DNA of 64,000 bases from Poindextera sp036272595 (GCA_036272595.1 DATAYM010000067.1:72705-136704); one strand, 5' to 3'; positions 1-11,901 are shown, counted from the first letter of the stretch. Notes: a model not told the origin generated them from the sequence alone. A program made the numbers and translations.

Positions 1-1041
1 CACATTGAACAGTTGGTTGATCGAGGTCGAGCCGAAGCCGCCCGTACCCGACAGCGTGATGTTGGGATAGTAGCCGGCCACCTGGACGCCGATCTGGGCG
101 CTGGCCGCGGCGACGGACCGTTCGGCGGCGGCGACGTCGGGGCGGCGCTGCAGCAGGGTGGACGGCAATGCGATCGGGGTTTCCGGAATCCGCGGCGCCC
201 AGTTGGGATCGGCGGGGATGGTCAGGTCGGCGGGCGGCTTGCCGATCAGAACGGCGATGGCGTGCTCGCTGGCGGTGCGCTGGGTGTCGAGGTCGGTCAG
301 GCTGGCCTGGGCGTTGTAGAGGGTGGTCTCGGCCTGCAGCATGTTGCCGCGCGAGACGGTCCCGGCCTGGTACTGGTTGCGGGTGACGGTCAGGGACTTC
401 TGGAAGGCCTCGGCGGTCTTGGTCAGCACCGCCTTCTGGGCGTCGAGCAGCCGCAGTTCCAGATAGTCGGCCGCCAGGGTGCTCTGGGCCGAGAGGCGGG
501 CGTTGGCGAGATCGGCGTATGAGGCCTGGGCGTTGGCCTTGGCGCCCTCCACCTCGCGGCGGATCTTGCCCCAAACGTCGGGGGCCCAGCTGGCGCCGAG
601 TTCGACCGTGTAGTCGCTCACCGGCGCGCTGCCCTGGACCAGCTGGCCGCTGCTGGTGACCTGGGAACCGCCACCGTGCTTGGACTCGGTGGCCGAGCCG
701 GTCAGGTTGAAGGTCGGGAAGAGCGCCGCGCGGTCCTGGGCCACCACGTCATGGGCCTCGTTATAGGCGGCCAGATCGGCGGCCAGGGTCTGGTTGGAGA
801 TCGAGACCTGGGCCTCCAGCTGGTTCAGCAGCGGATCGTTGAACACCGTCCACCAGTCGCCGCGATCGACTCCGTCGGCCGGCTGCGCCGGGGTCCAGCC
901 CTCGGCCTCCTTGAAGGCCGGCGGCGTCTCGGCGGGCGGGCGATGGTAGTTGGGCCCGACCTCGCAGGCCGCCAGCACGGCGATGGTCGAAAGCAGCAAG
1001 GTCCAGCGAACGGACTTGGGCAGGGAAGGCATGACAGGCAT
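1..1041 (-). CDS. Outer-membrane efflux lipoprotein of the NodT/OprM type, 3' end cut by window
   Basis: Outer-membrane channel for the RND pump encoded just upstream. The visible 347 residues begin with a lipoprotein signal ending in LAAC at about residue 22, followed by the typical EVGPNYHRP start of NodT-family channels. The long helical hairpins of the TolC fold follow. The family usually runs to about 470 residues, so roughly a quarter is missing beyond base 1. The ATG at 1041 lies one base after the mdtC stop (1043-1045); a second in-frame ATG at 1032 is possible. The position as last gene of an MFP-RND-RND-OMF operon matches muxABC-opmB of Pseudomonas. Sure of family, unsure of substrate. 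Confidence 0.9.
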   Translation of the reverse strand, partial: MPVMPSLPKSVRWTLLLSTIAVLAACEVGPNYHRPPAETPPAFKEAEGWTPAQPADGVDRGDWWTVFNDPLLNQLEAQVSISNQTLAADLAAYNEAHDVVAQDRAALFPTFNLTGSATESKHGGGSQVTSSGQLVQGSAPVSDYTVELGASWAPDVWGKIRREVEGAKANAQASYADLANARLSAQSTLAADYLELRLLDAQKAVLTKTAEAFQKSLTVTRNQYQAGTVSRGNMLQAETTLYNAQASLTDLDTQRTASEHAIAVLIGKPPADLTIPADPNWAPRIPETPIALPSTLLQRRPDVAAAERSVAAASAQIGVQVAGYYPNITLSGTGGFGSTSINQLFNV

Positions 1042-1042
1042 C

Positions 1043-4000
1043 CTAAGCGGGCTCCGGGGCGGGCTGGGCGGCGGGGTCTGGCCGCGGGCCGGGCGAGTGG
1101 CCGCCGGAGCCGACGCGGCCGAGGTGGCGTTCATCGTCCGATCGCCGCCGCCAGCGATCGACGTAGAGATAGACCACCGGCGTGGTCAACAGGGTCAGCA
1201 CCTGGCTGACCAGCAGACCGCCGATGATGGTGATGCCGAGCGGGCGGCGAAGCTCCGAGCCCTCGCCCCAGCCAACGGCCAGCGGCAGGGCGCCGAGCAT
1301 GGCGGCGAAGGTGGTCATCATGATCGGCCGGAACCTGAGCAGCGCGGCCTGATAGATGGCGTCACGGGTGCTCAGCCCCTCGGCGCGCTCGGCCTCCAGC
1401 GCGAAGTCGATCATCAGGATGGCGTTCTTCTTGACGATGCCGATCAGCAGGATGACGCCGATGAAGGCGATGATGCTGAACTCGATCTTGAACAGGATCA
1501 GCGCGATCACCGCCCCCACCCCCGCCGAGGGCAGGGTCGAGAGCACGGTCAGCGGGTGGACATAGCTTTCGTAGAGCACGCCCAGGACGATGTAGACGGC
1601 GAGCAGGGCGGTGAGGATCAGCACCGGCTCGGACGACCAGGACTGCTGCGCGATCTTGGCCGTGCCCTGGAAGCTGCCGTGGATGGTGGTCGGCATGTGG
1701 ATGGCGGCGGCAGCTTGGTTGACCGCCTCGGCCACCTGGCTGTCGGACTTGCCGGACGCCGGATTGAACGAAATGGTCGTCGCCGGCGAGACGTCCTGGT
1801 GATTGACCGAGGTGGGCACCGAGGTCTGGCTGAACGCCGCGGCCGCCGGCAGCGGCACGATCTTCTCGGCGGTGTCGCTGACGGCCACGCCGCTGGCGGC
1901 GTTGCGGCTGGGCGGTGCGACAGGCCCGCCGAGCGCGCTGACCGGCGCCGCGCCCGGCGCGCCGGCGGCGGTCACCGCCACCGAGGCCAGGGCCAGGGTG
2001 TTCACCGAGGTGGTCGTGGTCCCGCCCGACGTCGTCGAGGAGACCGCCGCCGGGGTCGTGCCGATCGCCGCCACCGTGGTGGTCGAGCCCTTGCCCGACG
2101 AGGTTTTCGAGGCGGTCTTGGTCGTGGCAGGGGTTTCCGTCGACAGATAGACGTTGGCGAGCGCCGTCGGGTCCTCCGCGTCCGCCTGCGGAACCTCCAT
2201 GATCACGTGGTACTGGTTCAGGGCGTTGTAGATGGTCGAGACCTGCCGCTGGCCGAAGCTGTCGTAGAGCACGTTGTCGATGGTGGCCGAGGTGAGGCCG
2301 AGCCGCGAGGCGGTGTCGCGGTCGACGTTCACATAGGCCTGCAGGCCGTGGTCCTGCTGGTCGGTGTTGACGTCGGTCAGGGTCGGATCGGTCTTCAGCT
2401 GGGCCGCCAGCTTGGTCGCCCAGGTGCGCAGGTCGGCGATGTTGTCGGCCTCCAGCGTGTACTGGTACTGGGCGTTGGACTGCCGGCCGCCGAAGCGGAA
2501 GTCCTGCACCGACTGGAGGAAGAGGTTGGCGCCGGTGACGTCGGCGAATTTCAGCCTCAGGCGGTTCATCACCTGGTCGGTGCCGACCCGTTGGGATTGC
2601 GGCTTCAGGCCGACGAACATGAAGCCGCCGCTGGAGCCGCCGCCGCCGGTGAAGCCGACCACCGAGTCCACCGCCGGGTCCTTGGCGACGATGTCGACAT
2701 AGCGCTTCATCCGCGACCGGGAGACCTGGAACGAGGTGCTCTGGTCCATCTGCATGGCGCCCTGGAACAGGCCGGTGTCCTGCTGCGGGAACAGCGCCTT
2801 GGGGACGATGGTGAACAGGTAGACGTTCAGCCCGATGGTGGCGGCCAGGATCACCAGGATGATCGGTCCTGAATCCAGCGACCAGCGCAGACCGCGCTCA
2901 TAGACCCCGGCCATCCAGCTGAAGCTGCGTTCCGACGCGCGCGACCACCAGGGCTGCCGCTCGCCCTTCGCCGGCTGGCCGACGAAATAGGCGCAGAGCA
3001 TGGGCGTGGTGGTCAGCGAAATGGCCAGCGAGACGACGATGGCGGTCGACAGGGTGATGGCGAACTCGCGGAAAAGCCGTCCGATGATGCCGCCCATCAG
3101 AAGGATCGGCAGGAAGACGGCGATCAGTGAGATCGAGATGGAAAGGACGGTGAACCCGACCTCCTGCGCCCCCATCAGCGCCGCTTCGAACCGGCCGACG
3201 CCCTCTTCCAGGTGGCGGGTGATGTTCTCCAGCACCACGATGGCGTCGTCGACCACGAAGCCGGTGGAAACGGTCAGCGCCATCAGCGACAGGTTGTCGA
3301 GGCTGAAGCCCAGCAGGAACATCACCCCCAGCGTGCCCAGCAGCGAGACGGTGACCGCGATGGCCGGGACGATGGTGGCCCTGCCGTTGCGCAGGAAGAC
3401 CGCGACCACCGCCACCACCAGCAGCACCGCGATGGCCAGGGTCCGCTCGACATCGTTGAGGGCGGCGCGGATCGAGGTGGTGCGGTCGACGGCGATCGCC
3501 ATGGTGATGTCGGCGGGCAGCTGGCTCTGCAGCAGAGGCAGCGACTTCTTGATGGTGTCGACGGTGGAGACGATGTTGGCGCCCGGCTCGCGGGTGATGC
3601 GCACGATGATCGCCGGCTGGCCGTTGTAGAGGCCGAGATTGTGGATGTCCTCCTGGCCGTCGGTGACCGCAGCCACGTCGGCCAGCCGCACCGCCGAGCC
3701 GTTGCGGTAAGCGATCACCAGCGGCGCATAGTCGGAGGCCTTGATGCCCTGGTCGTTGGTGTAGACCTGCAGGCGCTGGTCGCCGTCCTGGACGATGCCC
3801 TTCGGCCGGTTGGCGTTGGCGGAGGCCAGGGCCGCGCGCACGTCCTCAAGTCCGATGCCGTAGCGGCCCAGCGCATAGGGGTTCACATCGACGCGCACCG
3901 CCGGCAGCGAGCCGCCGCCGATGTCCACCTCGCCGACGCCTTTGATCTGCGAGAGCTGCTGCTCGATGATGTTGGCGGCGGAATCGTAGATCTGCCCCGG

Positions 4001-4450
4001 CGTCTTGGTCTTCGAGGTCATGGCCAGGATCAGCACCGGCTGGTCGGCCGGGTTGACCTTTCGATAGGTCGGGTTGCTGCGCAGGGTGGTCGGCAGGTCG
4101 ACCCGGGCGGCGTTGATCGCCGCCTCCACGTCGCGGGCGGCGCCGTTGATGTCGCGGTCGAGGTTGAACTGCAGGGTGATGCGGGTCGAGTTGAGCGAGC
4201 TCGACGAGGTCATCTCGTTGACGTCGGCGATGTGGCCGAGGCGGCGCTCCAGCGGCGTGGCGACGCTGGAGGCCATTGTCTCAGGACTTGCCCCCGGCAG
4301 GTTGGCCTGGACCGAGACCACCGGGAAGTCCACCTGCGGCAGCGGCGCGACCGGCAGGAAGAAATAGGCCGCGATCCCGGCCATGGCCACGCCGAGGGTG
4401 AGCAGGACCGTGCCGATCGGCCGGCGGACGAAGGGCTCCGACAGGTTCAC
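1043..4450 (-). CDS. mdtC: RND efflux pump subunit, MdtC/MuxC type, with a large periplasmic insert
   Basis: Inner-membrane proton/drug antiporter subunit, expected to pair with the MdtB-type protein encoded directly upstream. At 1135 residues it is about 100 longer than usual. The proton-relay aspartates are present in VVDDAIVVLENI near residue 400. The second periplasmic domain carries an extra stretch at residues 772-862 that is almost entirely Thr, Ser, Ala, Gly, Pro and Val, set between the YLST strand and the conserved VNHQ segment; the neighbouring MdtB-type protein has none. The start is GTG, overlapping the mdtB stop in a GTGA junction (4447-4450), which points to translational coupling. 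Substrates cannot be read from sequence; MdtABC relatives export bile salts, novobiocin and similar compounds. Confidence 0.93.
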   Translation of the reverse strand: MNLSEPFVRRPIGTVLLTLGVAMAGIAAYFFLPVAPLPQVDFPVVSVQANLPGASPETMASSVATPLERRLGHIADVNEMTSSSSLNSTRITLQFNLDRDINGAARDVEAAINAARVDLPTTLRSNPTYRKVNPADQPVLILAMTSKTKTPGQIYDSAANIIEQQLSQIKGVGEVDIGGGSLPAVRVDVNPYALGRYGIGLEDVRAALASANANRPKGIVQDGDQRLQVYTNDQGIKASDYAPLVIAYRNGSAVRLADVAAVTDGQEDIHNLGLYNGQPAIIVRITREPGANIVSTVDTIKKSLPLLQSQLPADITMAIAVDRTTSIRAALNDVERTLAIAVLLVVAVVAVFLRNGRATIVPAIAVTVSLLGTLGVMFLLGFSLDNLSLMALTVSTGFVVDDAIVVLENITRHLEEGVGRFEAALMGAQEVGFTVLSISISLIAVFLPILLMGGIIGRLFREFAITLSTAIVVSLAISLTTTPMLCAYFVGQPAKGERQPWWSRASERSFSWMAGVYERGLRWSLDSGPIILVILAATIGLNVYLFTIVPKALFPQQDTGLFQGAMQMDQSTSFQVSRSRMKRYVDIVAKDPAVDSVVGFTGGGGSSGGFMFVGLKPQSQRVGTDQVMNRLRLKFADVTGANLFLQSVQDFRFGGRQSNAQYQYTLEADNIADLRTWATKLAAQLKTDPTLTDVNTDQQDHGLQAYVNVDRDTASRLGLTSATIDNVLYDSFGQRQVSTIYNALNQYHVIMEVPQADAEDPTALANVYLSTETPATTKTASKTSSGKGSTTTVAAIGTTPAAVSSTTSGGTTTTSVNTLALASVAVTAAGAPGAAPVSALGGPVAPPSRNAASGVAVSDTAEKIVPLPAAAAFSQTSVPTSVNHQDVSPATTISFNPASGKSDSQVAEAVNQAAAAIHMPTTIHGSFQGTAKIAQQSWSSEPVLILTALLAVYIVLGVLYESYVHPLTVLSTLPSAGVGAVIALILFKIEFSIIAFIGVILLIGIVKKNAILMIDFALEAERAEGLSTRDAIYQAALLRFRPIMMTTFAAMLGALPLAVGWGEGSELRRPLGITIIGGLLVSQVLTLLTTPVVYLYVDRWRRRSDDERHLGRVGSGGHSPGPRPDPAAQPAPEPA

Positions 4451-7400
4451 GACGGCGCCGCTCCGGGCGCCGGGCCCGGATCGGGCTCGGCCTCCGAAAG
4501 TCCGGGATCGGACTCGCCCTTGCGCAGGTTCGGGCCGCGGCGCGAGAGCCGGCGCTCGAGGTTGTCGAACTGCAGATAGATGACCGGGGTGGTGAACAGG
4601 GTCAGAAGCTGGCTGACCACCAGGCCGCCGACGATGGAGATGCCCAGCGGATGGCGCAGCTCCGAGCCCTCGCCCCAGCCCAGCATCAGCGGCAGGGCGG
4701 CGAACAGGGCCGCCAGCGTGGTCATCAGGATCGGCCGGAAGCGCAGCAGCGCCGCCTCGTGGATCGCCTCGCGCGGGGTCTTGCCGCCCTCGCGCTCGGC
4801 GTCGAGGGCGAAGTCGATCATCATGATGGCGTTCTTCTTGACGATGCCGATCAGCAGAATGATGCCGATGATGCCGATGACGCCGAGGTCCTGGCCGGCC
4901 AGCATCAGGGCCAGCAGGGCGCCCACCCCGGCCGACGGCAGGGTCGACAGGATGGTCACCGGGTGGATGTAGCTCTCATAGAGCACGCCCAGCACGATGT
5001 AGACGGTGACGATCGCGGCCAGGATCAGCCACAGCTCGTTGCTCAGCGAGGCCTGATAGGCGCGCGCGGCGCCCAGGAAGGCGGTGGTGATGTCGCCGGG
5101 CATTCCGATGGCCTGTTCGGCCTTGACGATCGACCTGACCGCTGTGCCGAGCGCGACCTTGGGCGCGGTGTCGAAGGCGACATTGGCGGCCGGGAACTGC
5201 GCCACGTGGTTGACCTGCAGCGGCGCCGACTGGATCGAAACGGTGGCGAAGCTGGACAGCGGCGTCGACCCGCCGGAGGTGGTCGGCACATAGATCTGCG
5301 CCAGCGAACTTGGGTCCTGCTGGGTGGCGGGATCGGCCTCCAGGATGACCCGGTACTCGTTCGACTGGGTGAAGATGGTCGAGATGATCCGCTGGCCGTA
5401 GGCGTCGTAGAGCGCCTCGTCGACCGTCTCGGCGGTCACCCCCAGGCGCGCGGCGGTGGCGCGGTCGATGTTGATCGAGGCCGACAGGCCCTGGCTCTGC
5501 ACGTCGGCGGAGACGTTGCGCACCTGCGGCGTGGCGTTGAGTTTGGCGACCAGCTTGCCGGCCCACAGGTTGATCTCGTCCTGGTTCGAGCCTTGCAGGG
5601 CGAACTCGTACTGGGTCGGCCCGATGTTGGAATCGATGGTCAGGTCCTGCACCGGCTGCAGATAGAGGGTGACGCCGGCGAGGGTCTCGGCCCGCTTGCG
5701 CAGATCGTCGAGGATCTTGTCCTGCGAGCCGCTTCGCTGGCCGCGCGGCTTCAGGTTGATCAGCATGCGCGCGGCGTTCAGCGTGTTGTTCGTGCCGTCG
5801 ACCCCGACATAGGACGAGATCGAGGCGACGTCGGGGTCCTTGACCAGCACGCCGGCCAGCTGCTGCTGCAAGGTCGCCATGCGGGCGTAGGAGATGGTCT
5901 GGGAGGCCTCGGTGACGCCCTGGATGACGCCGGTGTCCTGGGTCGGGAAGAGGCCCTTGGGGATGATCACATAGAGCAGCGCCGTCAGCAGCAGCGTCGC
6001 CACCGCGACGATCATGGTGGCGGCTTGGCGGTCGAGCACCCAGACGAGCGCGCTGTCATAGCGCTTCAGCACGTTGTCGAAGAGCGCCCGCGTGCGCCGG
6101 CCGAGATCGGATTCGTGCGTCTGTTCCGAGGCGGCGCGCAGCCAGCGGGCCGACAGGGTCGGCACCAGGGTCAATGAGACGACGGCCGAGATGACGATGG
6201 TCACCGCCAGGGTGATGGCGAACTGGCGGAACAGCCGCCCGACCACATCGCCCATGAACAGCAGCGGGATCAGCACCGCGATCAGCGAAACGGTCAGCGA
6301 GATGATGGTGAAGCCGATCTGCTCGGCGCCCTTCAGCGCCGCGTCCAGCGGCCGGTCGCCCGCCTCGATATAGCGGGAGATGTTCTCGATCATGACGATG
6401 GCGTCGTCGACCACGAAGCCGGTGGCGATGGTCAGCGCCATCAGGGTCAGGTTGTTGAGGCTGAAATTCAGCAGGTACATCACCCCGAAGGTGCCGATCA
6501 GCGAGAGCGGCACGGCGACGCTGGCGATGAAGGTGGCCGGGATGCTGCGCAGGAAGATGAAGATGACCGCCACCACCAGCGCCACCGACAGCATCAGCTC
6601 GAACTCGACGTCGTGCACCGAGGCGCGGATCGAGGTGGTGCGGTCGGTGAGCAGCGCCACCTGCACGCCTTGCGGCAGGCCCGCCTCCAGGCTGGGCAGC
6701 GACTTCTCGATCTGATCGACGGTGGTGATGACGTTGGCGCCCGGCTGGCGCTGGATATTGAGGATGATGGCCGGGGTGGTGTTCTTCCAAGCGCCCAGCT
6801 GGCTGTTCTCCGCCGCCGAGACCGCCGTCGCCACGTCCTTCAGCCGCACCGCCGCGCCGTTCTGGTAGGCGACGATCAGGTTCATGTAGTCGGCGGCGGC
6901 GTTCAGCTGGTCGTTGGAATTGATCGCGAACGAGCGGCTCGGCCCGTCGAACGAGCCCTTGGCGGCGTTGGCGTTGGCGTTGCCGATGGCGGTGCGCAGG
7001 CCCTCCATGCTGAGGCCGTAGTTGGCCAGGGCGCGGCTATTGACCTGGATGCGCACGGCCGGCCGCTGGCCGCCGGAAACGGTGACCAGGCCGACGCCGG
7101 CGACCTGCGAGATCTTCTGGCCCAGCTGGGAGTCGGCCATGTCCTCGAGCTGGGTCAGCGGCACGGTCTTGGAGGTCAGCGCCAGGATCATGATCGGCGC
7201 GTCGGCGGGATTGACCTTGGCGTAGACCGGCGGCGCCGGCAGGTCGGTGGGCAAGAGGTTGCCCGCCGCGTTGATCGCCGCCTGCACCTCCTGCTCGGCC
7301 ACGTCGAGGCCGAGGTCGAGGTTGAACTGCAGGGTGATCACCGAGGCGCCGCCGGAGCTGATCGAGCTCATGCGGTTCAGGTCGGTCATCTCGCCGAACT

Positions 7401-7608
7401 GGCGCTCCAGGGGCGCGGTGACCGTGTCGGTCATCACCTCGGGGCTGGCGCCGGGATAGAAGGTCTGCACCTGGATGGTCGGGTAGTCGACCTCGGGCAG
7501 CGCCGACAGCGACAGGAATTTGAACGCCACCGCGCCGGCGAGCAGGATCGCCGCCATAAGCAGCGTCGTCGCCACCGGCCGCATGATGAACGGGCGGGAT
7601 GGACTCAT
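4447..7608 (-). CDS. mdtB: RND efflux pump subunit, MdtB/MuxB type
   Basis: Inner-membrane RND transporter of 1053 residues, the normal family length. It begins with the SRPFIMRPVATTLLM segment typical of MdtB and has the TM4 aspartate pair in VVDDAIVMIENI near residue 401. The periplasmic loop that is expanded in the following gene is of ordinary length here (YVPTTSGGSTPLSS). It lies 33 bases after mdtA and overlaps the next gene by four bases. In E. coli, MdtB and MdtC assemble as a B2C heterotrimer; the same pairing is inferred from the duplicated pump genes here. Confidence 0.94.
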   Translation of the reverse strand: MSPSRPFIMRPVATTLLMAAILLAGAVAFKFLSLSALPEVDYPTIQVQTFYPGASPEVMTDTVTAPLERQFGEMTDLNRMSSISSGGASVITLQFNLDLGLDVAEQEVQAAINAAGNLLPTDLPAPPVYAKVNPADAPIMILALTSKTVPLTQLEDMADSQLGQKISQVAGVGLVTVSGGQRPAVRIQVNSRALANYGLSMEGLRTAIGNANANAAKGSFDGPSRSFAINSNDQLNAAADYMNLIVAYQNGAAVRLKDVATAVSAAENSQLGAWKNTTPAIILNIQRQPGANVITTVDQIEKSLPSLEAGLPQGVQVALLTDRTTSIRASVHDVEFELMLSVALVVAVIFIFLRSIPATFIASVAVPLSLIGTFGVMYLLNFSLNNLTLMALTIATGFVVDDAIVMIENISRYIEAGDRPLDAALKGAEQIGFTIISLTVSLIAVLIPLLFMGDVVGRLFRQFAITLAVTIVISAVVSLTLVPTLSARWLRAASEQTHESDLGRRTRALFDNVLKRYDSALVWVLDRQAATMIVAVATLLLTALLYVIIPKGLFPTQDTGVIQGVTEASQTISYARMATLQQQLAGVLVKDPDVASISSYVGVDGTNNTLNAARMLINLKPRGQRSGSQDKILDDLRKRAETLAGVTLYLQPVQDLTIDSNIGPTQYEFALQGSNQDEINLWAGKLVAKLNATPQVRNVSADVQSQGLSASINIDRATAARLGVTAETVDEALYDAYGQRIISTIFTQSNEYRVILEADPATQQDPSSLAQIYVPTTSGGSTPLSSFATVSIQSAPLQVNHVAQFPAANVAFDTAPKVALGTAVRSIVKAEQAIGMPGDITTAFLGAARAYQASLSNELWLILAAIVTVYIVLGVLYESYIHPVTILSTLPSAGVGALLALMLAGQDLGVIGIIGIILLIGIVKKNAIMMIDFALDAEREGGKTPREAIHEAALLRFRPILMTTLAALFAALPLMLGWGEGSELRHPLGISIVGGLVVSQLLTLFTTPVIYLQFDNLERRLSRRGPNLRKGESDPGLSEAEPDPGPAPGAAPS

Positions 7609-7641
7609 GACCGATCGCGTCCGGGCGTCACACCCATGAGA

Positions 7642-9696
7642 TCACTGGCTTCCGCCGCCGCCCCCGCCCTCGCGCGCGGCGCGCAGGGCGGCGAGCTTGG
7701 CCTTCTGCTCGGGCGTCAATATGGCCTGCAGTTTCTGCATGGCGGCGCGGCGGGCGTCAGGATCGCCGGACGCGCGCGCCTGGTCGAAGATCGCCTTGGC
7801 CTCGGCCTGCTGGGCGGGGCTCAGGCCCAGCGCGTCGATGAAATGGCCGCGTCCGCCGCCGGGGCCGCCTTGACCCCCGCCCGGGTTGGCCGGCGGCGCG
7901 GCCGGCGGCTGGCCGGAGGCGGCCGCCTGCGCCTGGGCCTTGGCGCGCCGGGCATGCGGCGCGCCGGAGACCGCGGGCGCGGCGGCCGGGGCCGCGCTTT
8001 GCGCCGCCGGCGCGGCCGACTGGCCGCCGCCGCCATAGCCGCCGGCGGCGCGCGCCTGGGCCCGCGCCGCTTCGAACCTGGCCTTCTGGTCCGCCGTCAG
8101 CAGGGCTTCGACCTGCTTGTTGGCGTCCTGCATGATGCCGCGGCGGGCGTCGACGTCGTCGCCGGCCGCCTCGGCCTTGGTGCGGGCGTCGGCGAAGATG
8201 GCCTTGATCTTGGCCTGCTGGTCCGCCGTCAGGTTCAGGGTCGCGAGCATGGCCTGCATGCGGGCCGCGCCGCCCCGGCCGCCGCCGCCCTGGCCGCTCT
8301 GGCCGCCCTGGCTGCTCTGGCCGCCGTAGCCGCCGGCGGCGCTCGGCTCCTTGTGGCCGAACAGGCCTTCGATCCAGCCGAGGATGCCGGTGGCCTTGGG
8401 CTTGCGGTTGAACATCGCCGCCATCCGGGCCGCGTCCTGCGGCAGGACCACCCGCGAGCCGTCGCTGAGGCGGTCGCCGCCTTCGGTCACCACCTGGTCG
8501 CCGACCGAAAGGCCCGACGCGATCGAGGCGGTCTCGCCCTGGGCCGGGCCGACCTTGACCGGCGTCACCTTGACCGTGGAATCATCCTGGATGACGTAGA
8601 CGAAGTCGCCCTGCGGCCCGTGGCGGACGGCCACGGCCGGAATGGTCACGGCGTTCTTCAGCGTGTCGACCAGCACCGTCACATTGACGAACTGGTTGGG
8701 GAACAGGGCGCCGGCGCCGTTGGCGAACCGCGCCCGGGCGTTTACCGTGCCGGTGGTCGTATTGATCTGGTTGTCCAGCGTATAGAGCTCGCCCTGGGCC
8801 AGCGCCGTCGTGCCGGTGCGGTCATAGGCGGTGGCCGGCAGGCCGGCGTGCAGCGCCGACATGCGCAGGGCGATCTGGGGAATGTCGTCCTCGGGCAGGG
8901 CGAAGATCACCGTGATCGGATCGACCTCGTTGACCACCACCAGGCCGTTCGGCTCCGACGGGGTGATGTAGTTGCCCGGGTCCACCTGGCGCAGGCCGAC
9001 CCGGCCGGGGACCGGCGCGACGATATGGCAGTAGGTGATATTGAGCCTGGCGTTGGCGATCTGGGCCTGGTCGGACTTCACCGCGCCCTCGTCCTGCTTG
9101 ACGGTGGCGGCCTGGTCATCGACCTGCTGCCTGGCGATGGAGTCCTGGGCGGCGAGCACCTTGAAGCGGTTCAGGTCGACCCGGGCGCCGTCCAGCGCCG
9201 CCTGGTCGCGCAGCAGCTGCCCCTGCGCCTGCATCAGCGTCACCTGGTAGGGGCGGTCGTCCACCGTGGCCAGCAGCTGGCCTTTGCGCACCGCCTGGCC
9301 TTCCTGGAAATAGACGTTGGTCAGGGTGCCGGAGATCTGCGACTGCACCGTCACGTTGGCCTGGGGCGTCACCGTGCCGAGGGCCGAGACCTCGATCGGG
9401 ATATCGCCGAGCGCCGCGGTGGCGACCCCGACCACGGTCGGCGGACGCCGGCCCGCGCCGCCCGCGCCGCCGCCGCCTCCACCGCCCCGGCCAGCACGGC
9501 CGCCGCCAGCGCCGCCGCCGGCCCGGCCGGCCCCGCCGGCCGGCTGGCCGTGCGGGGTCAGCAGGAAGGCGACGAGCCCGGCGACCACCAGCACGCCGAC
9601 GACCCACAGCATGGTGCGCCAGGCGGGCCGGCGCCGGGGGGGCGGGGCGCGATAGGGCTGGGCGACCGGATTGGGCCCAGATTGCGGCTCGCTCAA
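7642..9696 (-). CDS. mdtA: RND membrane-fusion protein, MdtA type, with C-terminal LTxxQ-repeat extension
   Basis: Periplasmic adaptor joining the pump to the outer-membrane channel. Residues 1-28 are cytoplasmic, 29-46 a membrane anchor, 53-82 a Gly-rich linker, and about 90-430 the HlyD core with the lipoyl half-motif near 120-150. The protein then continues to 684 residues, whereas relatives end near 400-420. The tail has two Spy/CpxP-like modules, residues about 488-544 (LTADQ, LTADQ) and 624-671 (LSPAQ, LTPEQ), joined by an Ala/Gly/Gln/Pro-rich linker and closed by a Gly run. The start is TTG at 9696, chosen because AGGAGG lies six bases upstream. First gene of the operon. The tail could be a periplasmic sensor or chaperone arm, which is inference. 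Confidence 0.9.
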   Translation of the reverse strand: MSEPQSGPNPVAQPYRAPPPRRRPAWRTMLWVVGVLVVAGLVAFLLTPHGQPAGGAGRAGGGAGGGRAGRGGGGGGGAGGAGRRPPTVVGVATAALGDIPIEVSALGTVTPQANVTVQSQISGTLTNVYFQEGQAVRKGQLLATVDDRPYQVTLMQAQGQLLRDQAALDGARVDLNRFKVLAAQDSIARQQVDDQAATVKQDEGAVKSDQAQIANARLNITYCHIVAPVPGRVGLRQVDPGNYITPSEPNGLVVVNEVDPITVIFALPEDDIPQIALRMSALHAGLPATAYDRTGTTALAQGELYTLDNQINTTTGTVNARARFANGAGALFPNQFVNVTVLVDTLKNAVTIPAVAVRHGPQGDFVYVIQDDSTVKVTPVKVGPAQGETASIASGLSVGDQVVTEGGDRLSDGSRVVLPQDAARMAAMFNRKPKATGILGWIEGLFGHKEPSAAGGYGGQSSQGGQSGQGGGGRGGAARMQAMLATLNLTADQQAKIKAIFADARTKAEAAGDDVDARRGIMQDANKQVEALLTADQKARFEAARAQARAAGGYGGGGQSAAPAAQSAAPAAAPAVSGAPHARRAKAQAQAAASGQPPAAPPANPGGGQGGPGGGRGHFIDALGLSPAQQAEAKAIFDQARASGDPDARRAAMQKLQAILTPEQKAKLAALRAAREGGGGGGSQ

Positions 9697-9957
9697 ACAG
9701 CCCTCCTGGCGTCAGCGAAAAGGCGTTCACGCCCGGCGCGATCGCGTTTTGGCGTCCCTCTAAGGCGCCAACAACCCTGCGGTATCTCCAAGCTGAAATC
9801 TAGACGCAAGGGCCGGTGAAGCCGCGACCGGCGGCGGACTGAGATATGAACGCGACAAGGCCTTGCGGCCGAAGCGTTGATAGACTGAGTCGCGGCGGCT
9901 CGACGGGTCCTGAACGCGGCGTTGGGCGGCCGTTCAGCTTGGACTCGAGCCAGGCCT

Positions 9958-11901
<1,944 letters not shown>

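Noticed and set aside
950..2872. A 640-codon open frame on the plus strand opposite mdtC
   Set aside because: Its translation is Gly/Arg/His/Asp-rich with no domain logic. It mirrors the codon bias of mdtC, which is a clear RND pump.
6613..9819. A 1068-codon open frame on the plus strand opposite mdtA/mdtB
   Set aside because: It spans two well-supported minus-strand genes and their gap, and its composition is that of an antisense shadow in GC-rich DNA.
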